Shown: positions 18,363 to 25,942, counted from the first letter of the stretch. The stretch: 34,153 nucleotides of DNA from an uncultured Bacteroidales bacterium (GCA_946186735.1 CAMHOK010000007.1:1-34153), one strand, 5' to 3'. Notes: a model not told the origin generated them from the letters alone. Translations and numbers: made by a program.

Positions 18363-18998
18363 CTATAGTTGTTTAAGTGCTATATCATTGGGAGTTGTTC
18401 TATATTCAAACAGGTCAAAATCGGTAAAGCCCATAAGCCGCAGCGTCTCTTGGCTACGCTTCCTATCCGCCTCTGTATTGAACCGTGGAATCAGCGGTAT
18501 GCGAATAGTACATTGGTCTTGCACTCCTGACTTTGCCAAGATCTGAAGATTATTCATCATCGGTTTCAACGACTGACCCGTATAACTTTTATATATATCA
18601 GCATTGAGATCTTTGATGTCAATAAACCACCTATCTACCACCCCTATGAGCCGCTCCACCCTGTCGGCTGATACATTGAGCGAGGTCTCCACATTGATTT
18701 TCCACCCTCTGCCGCATAGTCCGCGAAACTCTGTAATGAACTTAGAGCGCAGCAATGGTTCGCCGCCTCCAAAACACACTCCTCCACCTGTCGCAAGAAA
18801 ATAGAGCTGGTCTTTAAGCAGAGTCTCATACAACGAGCGTGTGGTGTATATCCTCCCATACTTTCTATCAAAACACTCAGGATTAATGCAATACTTGCAA
18901 CCGAGCGAACACGAAGAGAAACACACCAAACTAACAACACCATCACCATCAATACCTATACGATGACGAGCAACAGCAAAAATAGGAGCCTCACGCAT
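18363..18998 (-). CDS. Radical SAM protein, activase-like (211 aa)
   Basis: Radical S-adenosylmethionine enzyme with the [4Fe-4S] motif CSLGCKYC (Cys30, Cys34, Cys37) and the SAM-contact motif GGGEP (77-81), followed by strands INVETSLN and WFIDIKDLN typical of the partial TIM barrel. Cys26 and Cys42 flank the cluster motif. Its length and the IDIKD/NL..L/IRIPLIP pattern resemble glycyl-radical-enzyme activases (PflA/NrdG type), yet no glycyl radical enzyme is encoded here and there is no SPASM extension. The gene sits 8 bp after a lipoprotein gene and 2 bp before the six-cysteine protein, so its target is probably local. It may modify the small protein or one of the lipoproteins. Class assignment is certain; the substrate is unknown. 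Confidence 0.92.
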   Translation of the reverse strand: MREAPIFAVARHRIGIDGDGVVSLVCFSSCSLGCKYCINPECFDRKYGRIYTTRSLYETLLKDQLYFLATGGGVCFGGGEPLLRSKFITEFRGLCGRGWKINVETSLNVSADRVERLIGVVDRWFIDIKDLNADIYKSYTGQSLKPMMNNLQILAKSGVQDQCTIRIPLIPRFNTEADRKRSQETLRLMGFTDFDLFEYRTTPNDIALKQL

Positions 18999-19006
18999 AA
19001 TCGTAA

Positions 19007-19426
19007 TTACTTCTTTTTCATCTCTATCTCTACCTCAACCACACCCGTGCCCCACGAGAAGGACTCATTGTCGGATATATACCTATATTTGGCTACCTTT
19101 GGTGTGGTCTGATAGACACTGTCAGGATCTTCAGCACTCAACATACAATACTCATCTTGCCTAACATCACCCGTGTACTTCTTATGTACACGCCCGTCTG
19201 CATCGGTGGTGAGTGTGTCGTTGGGTACACCACGCATACTGTCCGACGGCTTCTTTATCACATGTATGCCTTCAAGGCTCTCACCTTGCTCGTTGATAAC
19301 ATGAACCGACAAGTCGTAGTCGCCATGAGGCACACCATACTCGACACACGACTGCACTCCAAAACCAAACAACGAGAGCACAAAACTCAAAAACGCATTC
19401 AGATGCGCACGCATTTTTTTAGCCAT
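19007..19426 (-). CDS. Radical-SAM-associated type putative lipoprotein (139 aa)
   Basis: Small lipoprotein. The N-terminus has a basic start, a hydrophobic stretch and VQSC with Cys27 as the likely acylated residue, followed by the EYGVPHG pattern. Residues about 38-90 (DLSVHVINEQGESLEGIHV ... TDADGRVHKKY) look like a carboxypeptidase-regulatory/transthyretin-like beta-sandwich. The protein ends in an alternating strand and a lysine tail (VVEVEIEMKKK). As I recall, NCBI has a Bacteroidales family named radical SAM-associated putative lipoprotein with this build and neighbourhood; this was not checked. It stops 8 bp before the radical SAM gene, so the two are very likely translated from one message. 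Role unknown: substrate, envelope partner or passenger. Confidence 0.83.
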   Translation of the reverse strand: MAKKMRAHLNAFLSFVLSLFGFGVQSCVEYGVPHGDYDLSVHVINEQGESLEGIHVIKKPSDSMRGVPNDTLTTDADGRVHKKYTGDVRQDEYCMLSAEDPDSVYQTTPKVAKYRYISDNESFSWGTGVVEVEIEMKKK

Positions 19427-19439
19427 AACCGGAAATTAT

Positions 19440-20078
19440 TTAGTTTGTATATTTGATTGTCTTTTTCTCGCCTGTAAAGCCGTTGACTGCCGTGAGCGTC
19501 AGCTCGCCTACTGCCAACTTCCTTTGCTTTGCACTAACATAAGCTTCCACTATATCGTAGTCGATAGCCACGCCACTCTGATAATCAATCAACTTCAACT
19601 CTTCATAACTATTATAATAAGTCTTTCGACTCTCCACCCACATGCTACCCTTGCCTGAGAGATAATAGCGCTTGGTTGCCGAATCGTACCTCACTAAGAT
19701 GTCAAAATGGTCGGGCGAGGGAGATGTCTGAAGCGAATCGCCCACCAACTGCCACGAAGAGACATCCGTCTTGGTCAGGTCAATAGTGCCGGCGAACTTA
19801 GTGACCAACTTCCATGTCTGACCGACAACAAGCGGGTCCCGATAATTACTCACCATAACCTGATTATCAAGCATCAACTCATTGGCACGGATGGTATCAC
19901 CATCCACAAGAGCTTTCTCAATATCAACAAGACACAACAGCTTATATGCCGAATTCAAAAATCGATTCGACCATACTCTATATATCTGCTCCGAACAATC
20001 CCCGGTACCGGGATCAGGGTAATGACACGACACCAAACTAAGCGTCAAACAGACCAACATGAATAACTTTGCTTTCAT
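19440..20078 (-). CDS. Putative lipoprotein of the radical SAM operon (212 aa)
   Basis: Not recognised as a known family. A lipoprotein signal is clear: MKAKLFMLVCLTLSLVSC with Cys18. The mature part has an early helical region (EQIYRVWSNRFLNSAYKLL) and then a beta-rich half with many strands (VVGQTWKLVTKFAGTIDLT, HFDILVRYDS, RYYLSGKGSMWVES, KLAVGELTLTAVNGF). Two further cysteines (in TGDC and KLLC) lie near the N-terminus. It ends 13 bp before the next gene and follows the outer-membrane protein gene by 34 bp, so it belongs to the same operon. Confidence 0.78.
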   Translation of the reverse strand: MKAKLFMLVCLTLSLVSCHYPDPGTGDCSEQIYRVWSNRFLNSAYKLLCLVDIEKALVDGDTIRANELMLDNQVMVSNYRDPLVVGQTWKLVTKFAGTIDLTKTDVSSWQLVGDSLQTSPSPDHFDILVRYDSATKRYYLSGKGSMWVESRKTYYNSYEELKLIDYQSGVAIDYDIVEAYVSAKQRKLAVGELTLTAVNGFTGEKKTIKYTN

Positions 20079-20112
20079 AACTCCAACATTTTTGTGTTAC
20101 TATAAATTTTTC

Positions 20113-20799
20113 TCAGAAGCGCACTCCCACACCCGTGGTGAAGAAACCTTTGCAACCTGCTCCCAACTCTAAGGTCCAGAAAGCACGGTTACCTACCCTC
20201 AGACCAAAGAAAGTGAGCTGCCAAGCAGGCAAGACACGAAGACTCTGCTGATGGTTCAAGCTCTTATAATCGAAGAACACACCAAGAGCCAAACCCGAAT
20301 AGATACCCACTATCGGACGATTGAAATACTGAAAACGCAACGAAGGCAACAACGAGAACTCGGCTATACACTCGCGCGAGAGCAACCTTTGCGTTCCACT
20401 CTCAGAGATATTCCAATACTCACCGGCATAATAAGCATCTACTCCAAAATGCAACCAAGGCTTGAATGCATAGAAATACTGAAGGGAGAAAGTGAGCGGC
20501 ACCGCTGCCCAATACGATTTATATGTGGCTGTATAAGAGTCAAACCACGAATAAGGACTCATCGAATAGGTGTAAGAATCGGCATAAGGAAAACCCGAAC
20601 GCATACCCGTATAAGCCGCCGCAAGAGCGTTATCTCCGATGTTAAACTGCAGATAATGACGAGCAAAAGGCTCTACAACCTCTGTCGGAGCCTGCTTGCG
20701 ACTCGTCTTCTTCAACACAACCACCTGCTGCGACATCGCTGACTCCGACAAGAGCACTAAGCAGAAAGCCAACAACAGTGACAGATTATTACGAAACAT
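20113..20799 (-). CDS. Outer-membrane beta-barrel protein (228 aa)
   Basis: Probable small outer-membrane barrel. Residues 1-23 are a signal peptide (ending AMSQ). The mature part is rich in aromatic residues and alternating hydrophobic strands (HYLQFNIGDNALAAAY, AAVPLTFSLQYFYAF, LHFGVDAYYAGEYW, IVGIYSGLALGVFFDY) and ends in a terminal phenylalanine (TTGVGVRF), the usual signal for insertion by the BAM complex. Specific function is not known. It is followed by two lipoprotein genes and the radical SAM gene. No promoter was found in the 99 bp upstream, but an 11-bp perfect tandem repeat lies there. Confidence 0.8.
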   Translation of the reverse strand: MFRNNLSLLLAFCLVLLSESAMSQQVVVLKKTSRKQAPTEVVEPFARHYLQFNIGDNALAAAYTGMRSGFPYADSYTYSMSPYSWFDSYTATYKSYWAAVPLTFSLQYFYAFKPWLHFGVDAYYAGEYWNISESGTQRLLSRECIAEFSLLPSLRFQYFNRPIVGIYSGLALGVFFDYKSLNHQQSLRVLPAWQLTFFGLRVGNRAFWTLELGAGCKGFFTTGVGVRF

Positions 20800-20839
20800 A
20801 ACATTATGGTTTAAAGAGTTATTATAAAACTGTTTGCAG

Positions 20840-20861
20840 TATTTACTTTATATTTACTTTA
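20840..20861. repeat. Perfect 11-bp tandem repeat upstream of the outer-membrane protein gene
   Basis: TATTTACTTTA occurs twice back to back (20840-20850 and 20851-20861) in the gap between the 79-aa lipoprotein and the outer-membrane protein gene. One helical turn of spacing would suit a two-site operator; this role is inferred. Confidence 0.6.
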
Positions 20862-20898
20862 ATTAAGGTCTCAAAAAAAGTGCAACTCTATCCCGTCT

Positions 20899-21138
20899 CT
20901 ATTCCTCTACTTCACCATCACCTTCATCACCTCTCCATGCCGGAGCAAACGGATTGATGGGAGGCAAAAGCGTGTCAACTATCTGATCTACCCTATCCGA
21001 CTGATTATACGAAGGCTGCTGAGAATAACGTCTAAAAGCCACATGCTTATCATCCAAAAACGGATCACGATCAACAGTTTCCTTGCTGCACGAAACTAAC
21101 AACAGAAGAAAAATAATAATCAAGCCTGAGTTTTTCAT
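20899..21138 (-). CDS. Small lipoprotein, first gene of the radical SAM operon (79 aa)
   Basis: Short putative lipoprotein: MKNSGLIIIFLLLLVSC with Cys17 as the acylation site, followed by about 62 polar residues and an acidic end (RGDEGDGEVEE). No known family. The frame stays open up to 21264, but the promoter (21169-21199) lies inside that extension, and the ATG at 21138 gives a proper lipoprotein signal, so 21138 is the start. It is the gene nearest to the promoter and precedes the outer-membrane protein gene by 99 bp. Confidence 0.72.
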   Translation of the reverse strand: MKNSGLIIIFLLLLVSCSKETVDRDPFLDDKHVAFRRYSQQPSYNQSDRVDQIVDTLLPPINPFAPAWRGDEGDGEVEE

Positions 21139-21155
21139 AATCGAAATAATTTTTG

Positions 21156-21163
21156 TACTTTTG
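21156..21163 (+). promoter_or_regulatory. -7 element facing the TPR/HTH regulator gene
   Basis: TACTTTTG on the plus strand fits TAnnTTTG. No -33 TTG is seen at 19-21 nt. It would give a leader of about 130 nt before the ATG at 21297. It forms one arm of an imperfect palindrome with the opposite promoter at 21169-21176. Confidence 0.4.
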
Positions 21164-21168
21164 CACTG

Positions 21169-21199
21169 CAAAGGTAGTGCATAAGTTTCAAACACGCAA
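21169..21199 (-). promoter_or_regulatory. Promoter of the lipoprotein/radical SAM operon
   Basis: On the minus strand: TTG (21199-21197), 20-nt spacer, TACCTTTG (21176-21169), a full match to the Bacteroidota consensus. It would start transcription about 25 nt before the ATG at 21138. Confidence 0.72.
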
Positions 21200-21296
21200 A
21201 TTTTCAGAGGTATTTCACTTATGCAAACGCATTTTTTACAAAAACAATACCGTCTCGTTTTCAACTATTTAGCAATATACCCATATCATCAAACTT

Positions 21297-22976
21297 ATGC
21301 AGAACACTCAACGCCTCAAATTGCTGCCGTTCTTAGGCCTTCTCTTGGCTTTTTTCGTCTCCTGCTCGCTCCGCTCAGCCGACAAGAACACCTTGTTTCT
21401 CTCTGCTCGGCAAGCCCTTTGGGACGAGCCTGAGAGTTGCTTGAGTGAGCTTGAGAAGATGGACACCCTCTCCCTCAGAGAGCCTCAGAAGGCGGAGTTG
21501 CGACTGCTCAGTGAGCACGCTTATCTGAGAGCGTTCTCTACCTTGCCCGCCGACACCATGTCCGGGCGGCTTGCCGCATTTTTCGGCTCTCACCGACTCC
21601 GCCCCCTACAAGCCGAAGCGCTCTATCTCAATGCTGCCGAGAAAGACCTCATGGGCATGCCTGAGCAAGCCATGAGCCGACTCAAACAGGCAGAGCAGAT
21701 CATCGACACCACCTCCGCCCAACACGAGCTCTTAGGCGCACTATACTACCGCATGGGACGCATCTCCGAGTCAGACATGCTATACGACATAGCCAACCGA
21801 TACTACGAGCAAGCTCTCCGCTATCTACAATCAACCAATCAGCACCTCTACCTCGCCAGCACACTCCGAGACCTCGCACGAACAACAAAGAACATCAGTC
21901 AGCAGCAAAGAAACGACTATTTCGACCAAGCACTCCTCCATGCCGCCCACTGCGACACCTCCATCCAACTCAACATCCTCAGCTATAAGATACGATACGA
22001 GCGGCCTATCGACACCTTAGCATTGGTGAGCATCAACAAGTACCTGTGCAACCACCTCAACTACCCCAGAGCCGCCTCCGAACTGACAGAGTATTACATC
22101 GACCTCGCAGGCACCTGCCGACTCGGCAGCCACGCCTACTCCGTAGCGCTCGATTCGGCACAGCACTATCTCAACCTCTTCACACCCGACACCATACACA
22201 TGGATTGGAGCCGAGAGAAATATCACTACCTCCACTCACAACTCCTTCACCTCAGGCACCACTACGATGAGGCGGAGCGAGAACTGCGTAACCTCTACGA
22301 TGACCGCACCCGACAACTCGCAGCCGACGGCAAAGCACGCACCTTCGCCATCTCACAACAATACGATGTGCTCAAAGAGAAAGAGGCTACCCTCGAACGA
22401 CAAGTCAAACTCCAGCACGCCTACCTCATCATCACACTCTTGCTGCTGCTCATCCTCCTCAGCGCCGCACTCACGGTCATGCTCATACTCAGAGCACGAC
22501 AGAAAGAGCAGGCCAGAGACATAGAGATCAACCGACTGCAGACAGAGATACAACATAAGCGACAACTGCTCAGAAACACCCTCGAACAGCGCATACAACT
22601 AACCAAAGAGCTGCAGAACACCAAGATCTTAGCACACAAGAAGAAAGAAGAAGTGCCTGCTTGGGCAAAAGAGTATATCGACAACAGCCTCTTCTCCTCT
22701 GCCGAGAAATGGGACGAGTTCCAACAGCAGTTCAACCTCATCTCCGACAATTTTCTCATCAGTCTCAAAGACGAGTATCCCGACCTCACCAAGGTGGACA
22801 TACAGATCATCGCACTCATCATCACCGGACTGAGTATCAACGACATCTGCATCCTGCTCAACCAGTCGAAGAACACCATCTGGAGCCGACGACTACGCAT
22901 CAAGACACACCTCAAACTCACAGCCGACCAACAACTTGACCAATGGCTGCAGCAGAAGTACGAGGCTCACTTCTAA
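21297..22976 (+). CDS. Membrane-bound TPR regulator with C-terminal LuxR-like helix-turn-helix (559 aa)
   Basis: Probable one-component envelope-to-DNA regulator. The N-terminus (LPFLGLLLAFFVSC, Cys23) is a signal peptide, possibly of lipoprotein type. About residues 30-360 are helical TPR-like repeats (e.g. LGALYYRMGRISESDMLYDIANRYYEQAL). A membrane helix spans about 375-398 (LIITLLLLLILLSAALTVMLIL). A coiled coil follows (about 400-445, rich in Q, E, R and L). The C-terminal region 497-542 (LTKVDIQIIALIITGLS... SKNTIWSRRLRIKTHL) looks like the HTH of LuxR or sigma region 4. No kinase or receiver domain is present. It is divergent from the radical SAM operon across 158 bp, so it is a candidate regulator of that operon. 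Confidence 0.82.
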   Translation: MQNTQRLKLLPFLGLLLAFFVSCSLRSADKNTLFLSARQALWDEPESCLSELEKMDTLSLREPQKAELRLLSEHAYLRAFSTLPADTMSGRLAAFFGSHRLRPLQAEALYLNAAEKDLMGMPEQAMSRLKQAEQIIDTTSAQHELLGALYYRMGRISESDMLYDIANRYYEQALRYLQSTNQHLYLASTLRDLARTTKNISQQQRNDYFDQALLHAAHCDTSIQLNILSYKIRYERPIDTLALVSINKYLCNHLNYPRAASELTEYYIDLAGTCRLGSHAYSVALDSAQHYLNLFTPDTIHMDWSREKYHYLHSQLLHLRHHYDEAERELRNLYDDRTRQLAADGKARTFAISQQYDVLKEKEATLERQVKLQHAYLIITLLLLLILLSAALTVMLILRARQKEQARDIEINRLQTEIQHKRQLLRNTLEQRIQLTKELQNTKILAHKKKEEVPAWAKEYIDNSLFSSAEKWDEFQQQFNLISDNFLISLKDEYPDLTKVDIQIIALIITGLSINDICILLNQSKNTIWSRRLRIKTHLKLTADQQLDQWLQQKYEAHF

Positions 22977-23051
22977 GCCCTCTTCCATCACCGCTTAGAC
23001 ACTCATCTCTATGATATGTAACCATGTCGGCGATAAAATATCACATCACTC

Positions 23052-23082
23052 TTGCTCATACAAGAGAATTTAAGTAACTTTG
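23052..23082 (+). promoter_or_regulatory. glyS promoter
   Basis: TTG (23052-23054), 20-nt spacer, TAACTTTG (23075-23082), a full consensus match. It predicts a leader of about 65 nt before the ATG at 23152. Confidence 0.72.
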
Positions 23083-23151
23083 CAGACTCTAAGAGAGCGG
23101 TCCTTACAACCGACTCATACTAAACCTTGATAACAATAATCTCAAATAAAT

Positions 23152-24696
23152 ATGGCAACACAAGAAGAAACTTTTAAGAACATTGTGTCTCACTGCAAGG
23201 AATATGGTTTTGTCTTTCCTTCGAGCGAGATCTACGACGGCCTCGGTGCCGTTTACGACTACGGACAGAACGGCGTAGAGTTGAAGAACAACATCAAGCA
23301 ATATTGGTGGAACGCCATGACCAAGCTGCATGAGAACATCGTGGGCATTGATGCCGCTATCTTCATGCACCCCACCACATGGAAAGCGTCGGGTCATGTT
23401 GACGCTTTCAACGACCCTCTCATCGACAACCGCGACTCTAAGAAACGCTACCGTGCCGATGTGCTCATCGAAGACCAGATGGCCAAGTACGACGAGAAGA
23501 TCGACAAAGAGGTCATGAAAGCTCGCAAACGCTTTGGCGAGAGCTTCGACGAGACGCTCTATCGTCAGACCAACCCACGAGTGCTTGAGCACCAACAGAA
23601 ACGCGACGCCCTTCATGAGCGCTATCAGAAAGCTATGAACGCCAACGACCTCGTTGAGCTCAAGCAGATCATACTCGACGAAGGTATAGTCTGCCCCATC
23701 TCCGGCACACGCAACTGGACCGATGTGCGTCAGTTCAACCTTATGTTCTCCACCGAGATGGGCTCCACTGCCGACGGAACAATGAAGATCTACCTGCGCC
23801 CCGAGACAGCACAAGGCATCTTCGTCAATTTCCTCAACGTGCAGAAGACGGGTCGCATGAAGATTCCTTTCGGCATAGCACAGATAGGCAAAGCCTTCCG
23901 CAACGAGATAGTGGCACGCCAGTTCATCTTCCGTATGCGCGAGTTCGAGCAGATGGAGATGCAGTTCTTCGTTCGACCCGGTGAAGAGCTGCGCTGGTTC
24001 GAGTACTGGAAGCAGTTCCGCCTCCGTTGGCACAAAGCTCTCGGCTTGGGCGATGAGAAATATAGGTTCCACGATCACGACAAGCTCGCACACTACGCCA
24101 ATGCCGCTACCGACATCGAGTTCCTCATGCCTTTCGGCTTCAAAGAAGTAGAAGGTATCCACTCACGCACTAATTTCGACCTCTCACAGCATGCCAAATA
24201 TTCGGGAAAGAAGATCGAATATTTCGACCCTGAGCTCAATCAGTCATATACCCCGTTCGTCATTGAGACGAGTATAGGTGTCGATCGTATGTTCCTGTCT
24301 GTGATGTGCTCGGCCTACAAAGAAGAGCAGCTTGAGGGTGGCGACAGCCGCGTCGTTCTGCAGTTGCCCCCTGTCCTGGCTCCCGTCAAGGCATGCGTCA
24401 TGCCGCTCGTTAAGAAAGACGGGCTGCCCGAGAAAGCACGCGAGGTGATGGACCTGCTACGCCTCGACTTCAATATCCAATACGACGAGAAAGACTCTAT
24501 TGGTAAGCGCTATCGCCGTCAGGACGCTATCGGCACACCTTTCTGCATCACCATCGACCACGACACGCTCAACGACAACTGCGTCACCGTTCGCTACCGC
24601 GACACCATGAAGCAAGACCGCGTCAACATCGACCAACTGCACGAGATGATACGCCAACAGGTGGACATGACCGTCTTGCTGCGTAAACTGCTCTGA
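23152..24696 (+). CDS. glyS: Glycyl-tRNA synthetase, single-chain homodimeric type
   Basis: Charges tRNA-Gly with glycine in an ATP-dependent reaction; cytoplasmic and essential. This is the archaeal/eukaryotic-like alpha2 class II enzyme used by Bacteroidota, not the alpha2-beta2 form. Visible features: the N-terminal DYGQNGVELKNNIKQYWW region, ASGHVDAFNDP, motif 2 around residues 249-273 (FRNEIVARQFIFRMREFEQME), motif 3 around 370-386 (TSIGVDRMFLSVM), and a C-terminal anticodon-binding domain (about 405-514). At 514 aa the length is normal for the family. It has its own promoter and is followed by a lipoprotein gene after 66 bp. Confidence 0.97.
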   Translation: MATQEETFKNIVSHCKEYGFVFPSSEIYDGLGAVYDYGQNGVELKNNIKQYWWNAMTKLHENIVGIDAAIFMHPTTWKASGHVDAFNDPLIDNRDSKKRYRADVLIEDQMAKYDEKIDKEVMKARKRFGESFDETLYRQTNPRVLEHQQKRDALHERYQKAMNANDLVELKQIILDEGIVCPISGTRNWTDVRQFNLMFSTEMGSTADGTMKIYLRPETAQGIFVNFLNVQKTGRMKIPFGIAQIGKAFRNEIVARQFIFRMREFEQMEMQFFVRPGEELRWFEYWKQFRLRWHKALGLGDEKYRFHDHDKLAHYANAATDIEFLMPFGFKEVEGIHSRTNFDLSQHAKYSGKKIEYFDPELNQSYTPFVIETSIGVDRMFLSVMCSAYKEEQLEGGDSRVVLQLPPVLAPVKACVMPLVKKDGLPEKAREVMDLLRLDFNIQYDEKDSIGKRYRRQDAIGTPFCITIDHDTLNDNCVTVRYRDTMKQDRVNIDQLHEMIRQQVDMTVLLRKLL

Positions 24697-24762
24697 GACA
24701 CCCCAAGGACAACGGTGTCTAAATATAACAACAACTCATATTAACCACAAAAACTTACGATT

Positions 24763-25575
24763 ATGAAAAGAACAATGATTTTTGCCCTCGCCGCAATGGT
24801 ACTCATGATGTGCTCATGCGGCAACGACCCTAAGCAACCCAAGGTTGAGACCGACTACTTGCCCAAACTGGTGGAGAGCTGCGTCAAACACTCTCTTGCC
24901 GACATAAAAACCACTCTGAATAACGAGAAGTTTACACTCGTAGATGAAGAATCCGACAACTACTTATTCGAGAAAGCTTATGACGGCAAAGATGCAAAGA
25001 ACGGTTCATGGGAAATAGCTTTCTATATCGACAATAACGAGGCAAGCCAGATATGGTCGGCTCAGACCATCAACAACCGTGCCGAGGTCAATTCCATCTT
25101 CGAATCGTGGGGCGCTTACATGAGCACTATCCACCCTTCTTACACCATCTGGATAGGTATCATCACTGATGGTCGTAAGCAAATGGTCTATACCGACGGA
25201 GCCTTTATCACCACGCTCACTAATATGCTTCAAGTAGCACTGTCAGCAGGACAGATCACTCAAGAGCAATATGATCTCGCTCTCGGTCAGTTCGGCAAAC
25301 GTCGTCAAGACTACCTGAACGACATCAAGACTTTCGACTTCACCAAGTCCTCGGTAGGCTGCACAGAATCGTTCGCCACACTCAACGCCATGGCACATAC
25401 CGGCAAGATGAGCGGCTATGCTTATGGCGATCTCAACGAGTATTATGAGACCGAGAACGAAAGCGACTCCTACAACTTCGTCTCATATAGCGCATTCGAT
25501 GGCGACTTAGAAGACATGGAAGGCTTCGAAGGAATAGAAGACCTGCTTGATATCTTAGAACAGATCGGACTGTAA
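24763..25575 (+). CDS. Putative lipoprotein of unknown function (270 aa)
   Basis: Lipoprotein signal MKRTMIFALAAMVLMMCSC with Cys at position 17 or 19. The mature part has a region with alternating beta strands and a helix (NEASQIWSAQTINNRAEVNSIFESWGAYMS), suggesting a compact alpha/beta domain, and an acidic C-terminus (YYETENESDSY... LEDMEGFEGIEDLLDILEQ). No family was recognised. No promoter was found in the 66 bp after glyS, so it may be read from the glyS promoter. It is followed by a palindromic repeat array and a terminator. Confidence 0.78.
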   Translation: MKRTMIFALAAMVLMMCSCGNDPKQPKVETDYLPKLVESCVKHSLADIKTTLNNEKFTLVDEESDNYLFEKAYDGKDAKNGSWEIAFYIDNNEASQIWSAQTINNRAEVNSIFESWGAYMSTIHPSYTIWIGIITDGRKQMVYTDGAFITTLTNMLQVALSAGQITQEQYDLALGQFGKRRQDYLNDIKTFDFTKSSVGCTESFATLNAMAHTGKMSGYAYGDLNEYYETENESDSYNFVSYSAFDGDLEDMEGFEGIEDLLDILEQIGL

Positions 25576-25591
25576 GGTAGCATTTACCGAA

Positions 25592-25850
25592 TCGTTCCCC
25601 ACGCCCTACCCCGTAGGGGGTGGGGTTCCCCGCAGGGAGTTTCGTTACCCCGTAGGGGTTTCCGTTCAATAGCAAATAGAACGTTCCCCACACCCTACCC
25701 CGTAGGGGTTTTCGTTTAATAGGTGGTTTCCGTTCAATAGCAAAGAGAACGTTTCCCATACCCTACTACCCCGTAGGGGTTTCCGTTCAATAGCAAATAG
25801 AACGTTCCCCACACCCTACCCCGTAGGGGTTTCCGTTCAATAGGCGGGGT
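25592..25850. repeat. Tandem palindromic repeat array, about 50-bp unit
   Basis: Four imperfect units, each centred on the palindrome CCCC(G)TAGGGG: 25592-25680, 25681-25748, 25749-25801 and 25802-25850. The core unit reads ACGTTCCCCACACCCTA, then CCCCGTAGGGGTTTCCG, then TTCAATAGCAAATAGA. The first and second units carry extra partial copies. The units lie between convergent genes. They differ in length and have no spacers, so this is not a CRISPR array. Confidence 0.82.
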
Positions 25851-25865
25851 GGTGAACACACAAAA

Positions 25866-25889
25866 AAGGCTGTGCCGGAGCACAGCCTT
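25866..25889. terminator. Strong bidirectional intrinsic terminator
   Basis: A perfect 10-bp stem AAGGCTGTGC / GCACAGCCTT with a CGGA loop is flanked by A-rich sequence on the left (AAAAAA) and a T-rich run on the right (CTTTTGTTT). It can end both the plus-strand glyS/lipoprotein transcript and the minus-strand susC-susD transcript. Confidence 0.88.
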
Positions 25890-25942
25890 CTTTTGTTTAT
25901 ATAACGCACGCTACATGAATTTCAAACGCACGTCACATTCGT

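Noticed and set aside
18363..18998. Anaerobic ribonucleotide reductase activase (NrdG) or pyruvate-formate-lyase activase
   Set aside because: Motifs fit the broad class, but no NrdD or PflB partner is nearby and the operon context is envelope proteins, so a specific name is not justified.
21139..21264. N-terminal extension of the 79-aa lipoprotein
   Set aside because: The promoter lies inside the extension and the extension would bury a good lipoprotein signal.
23104..24162. A 352-codon open frame on the minus strand
   Set aside because: It lies opposite glyS, a clear essential gene with all its motifs; the translation shows no domain of its own.
25433..25759. Minus-strand open frame of 108 codons across the palindromic repeat
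   Set aside because: Its codons consist largely of the repeat units and it overlaps the lipoprotein gene on the other strand; a repeat artefact.
25592..25850. CRISPR-like array
   Set aside because: Units are contiguous and palindrome-centred, have no unique spacers of equal length, and no cas gene is present.
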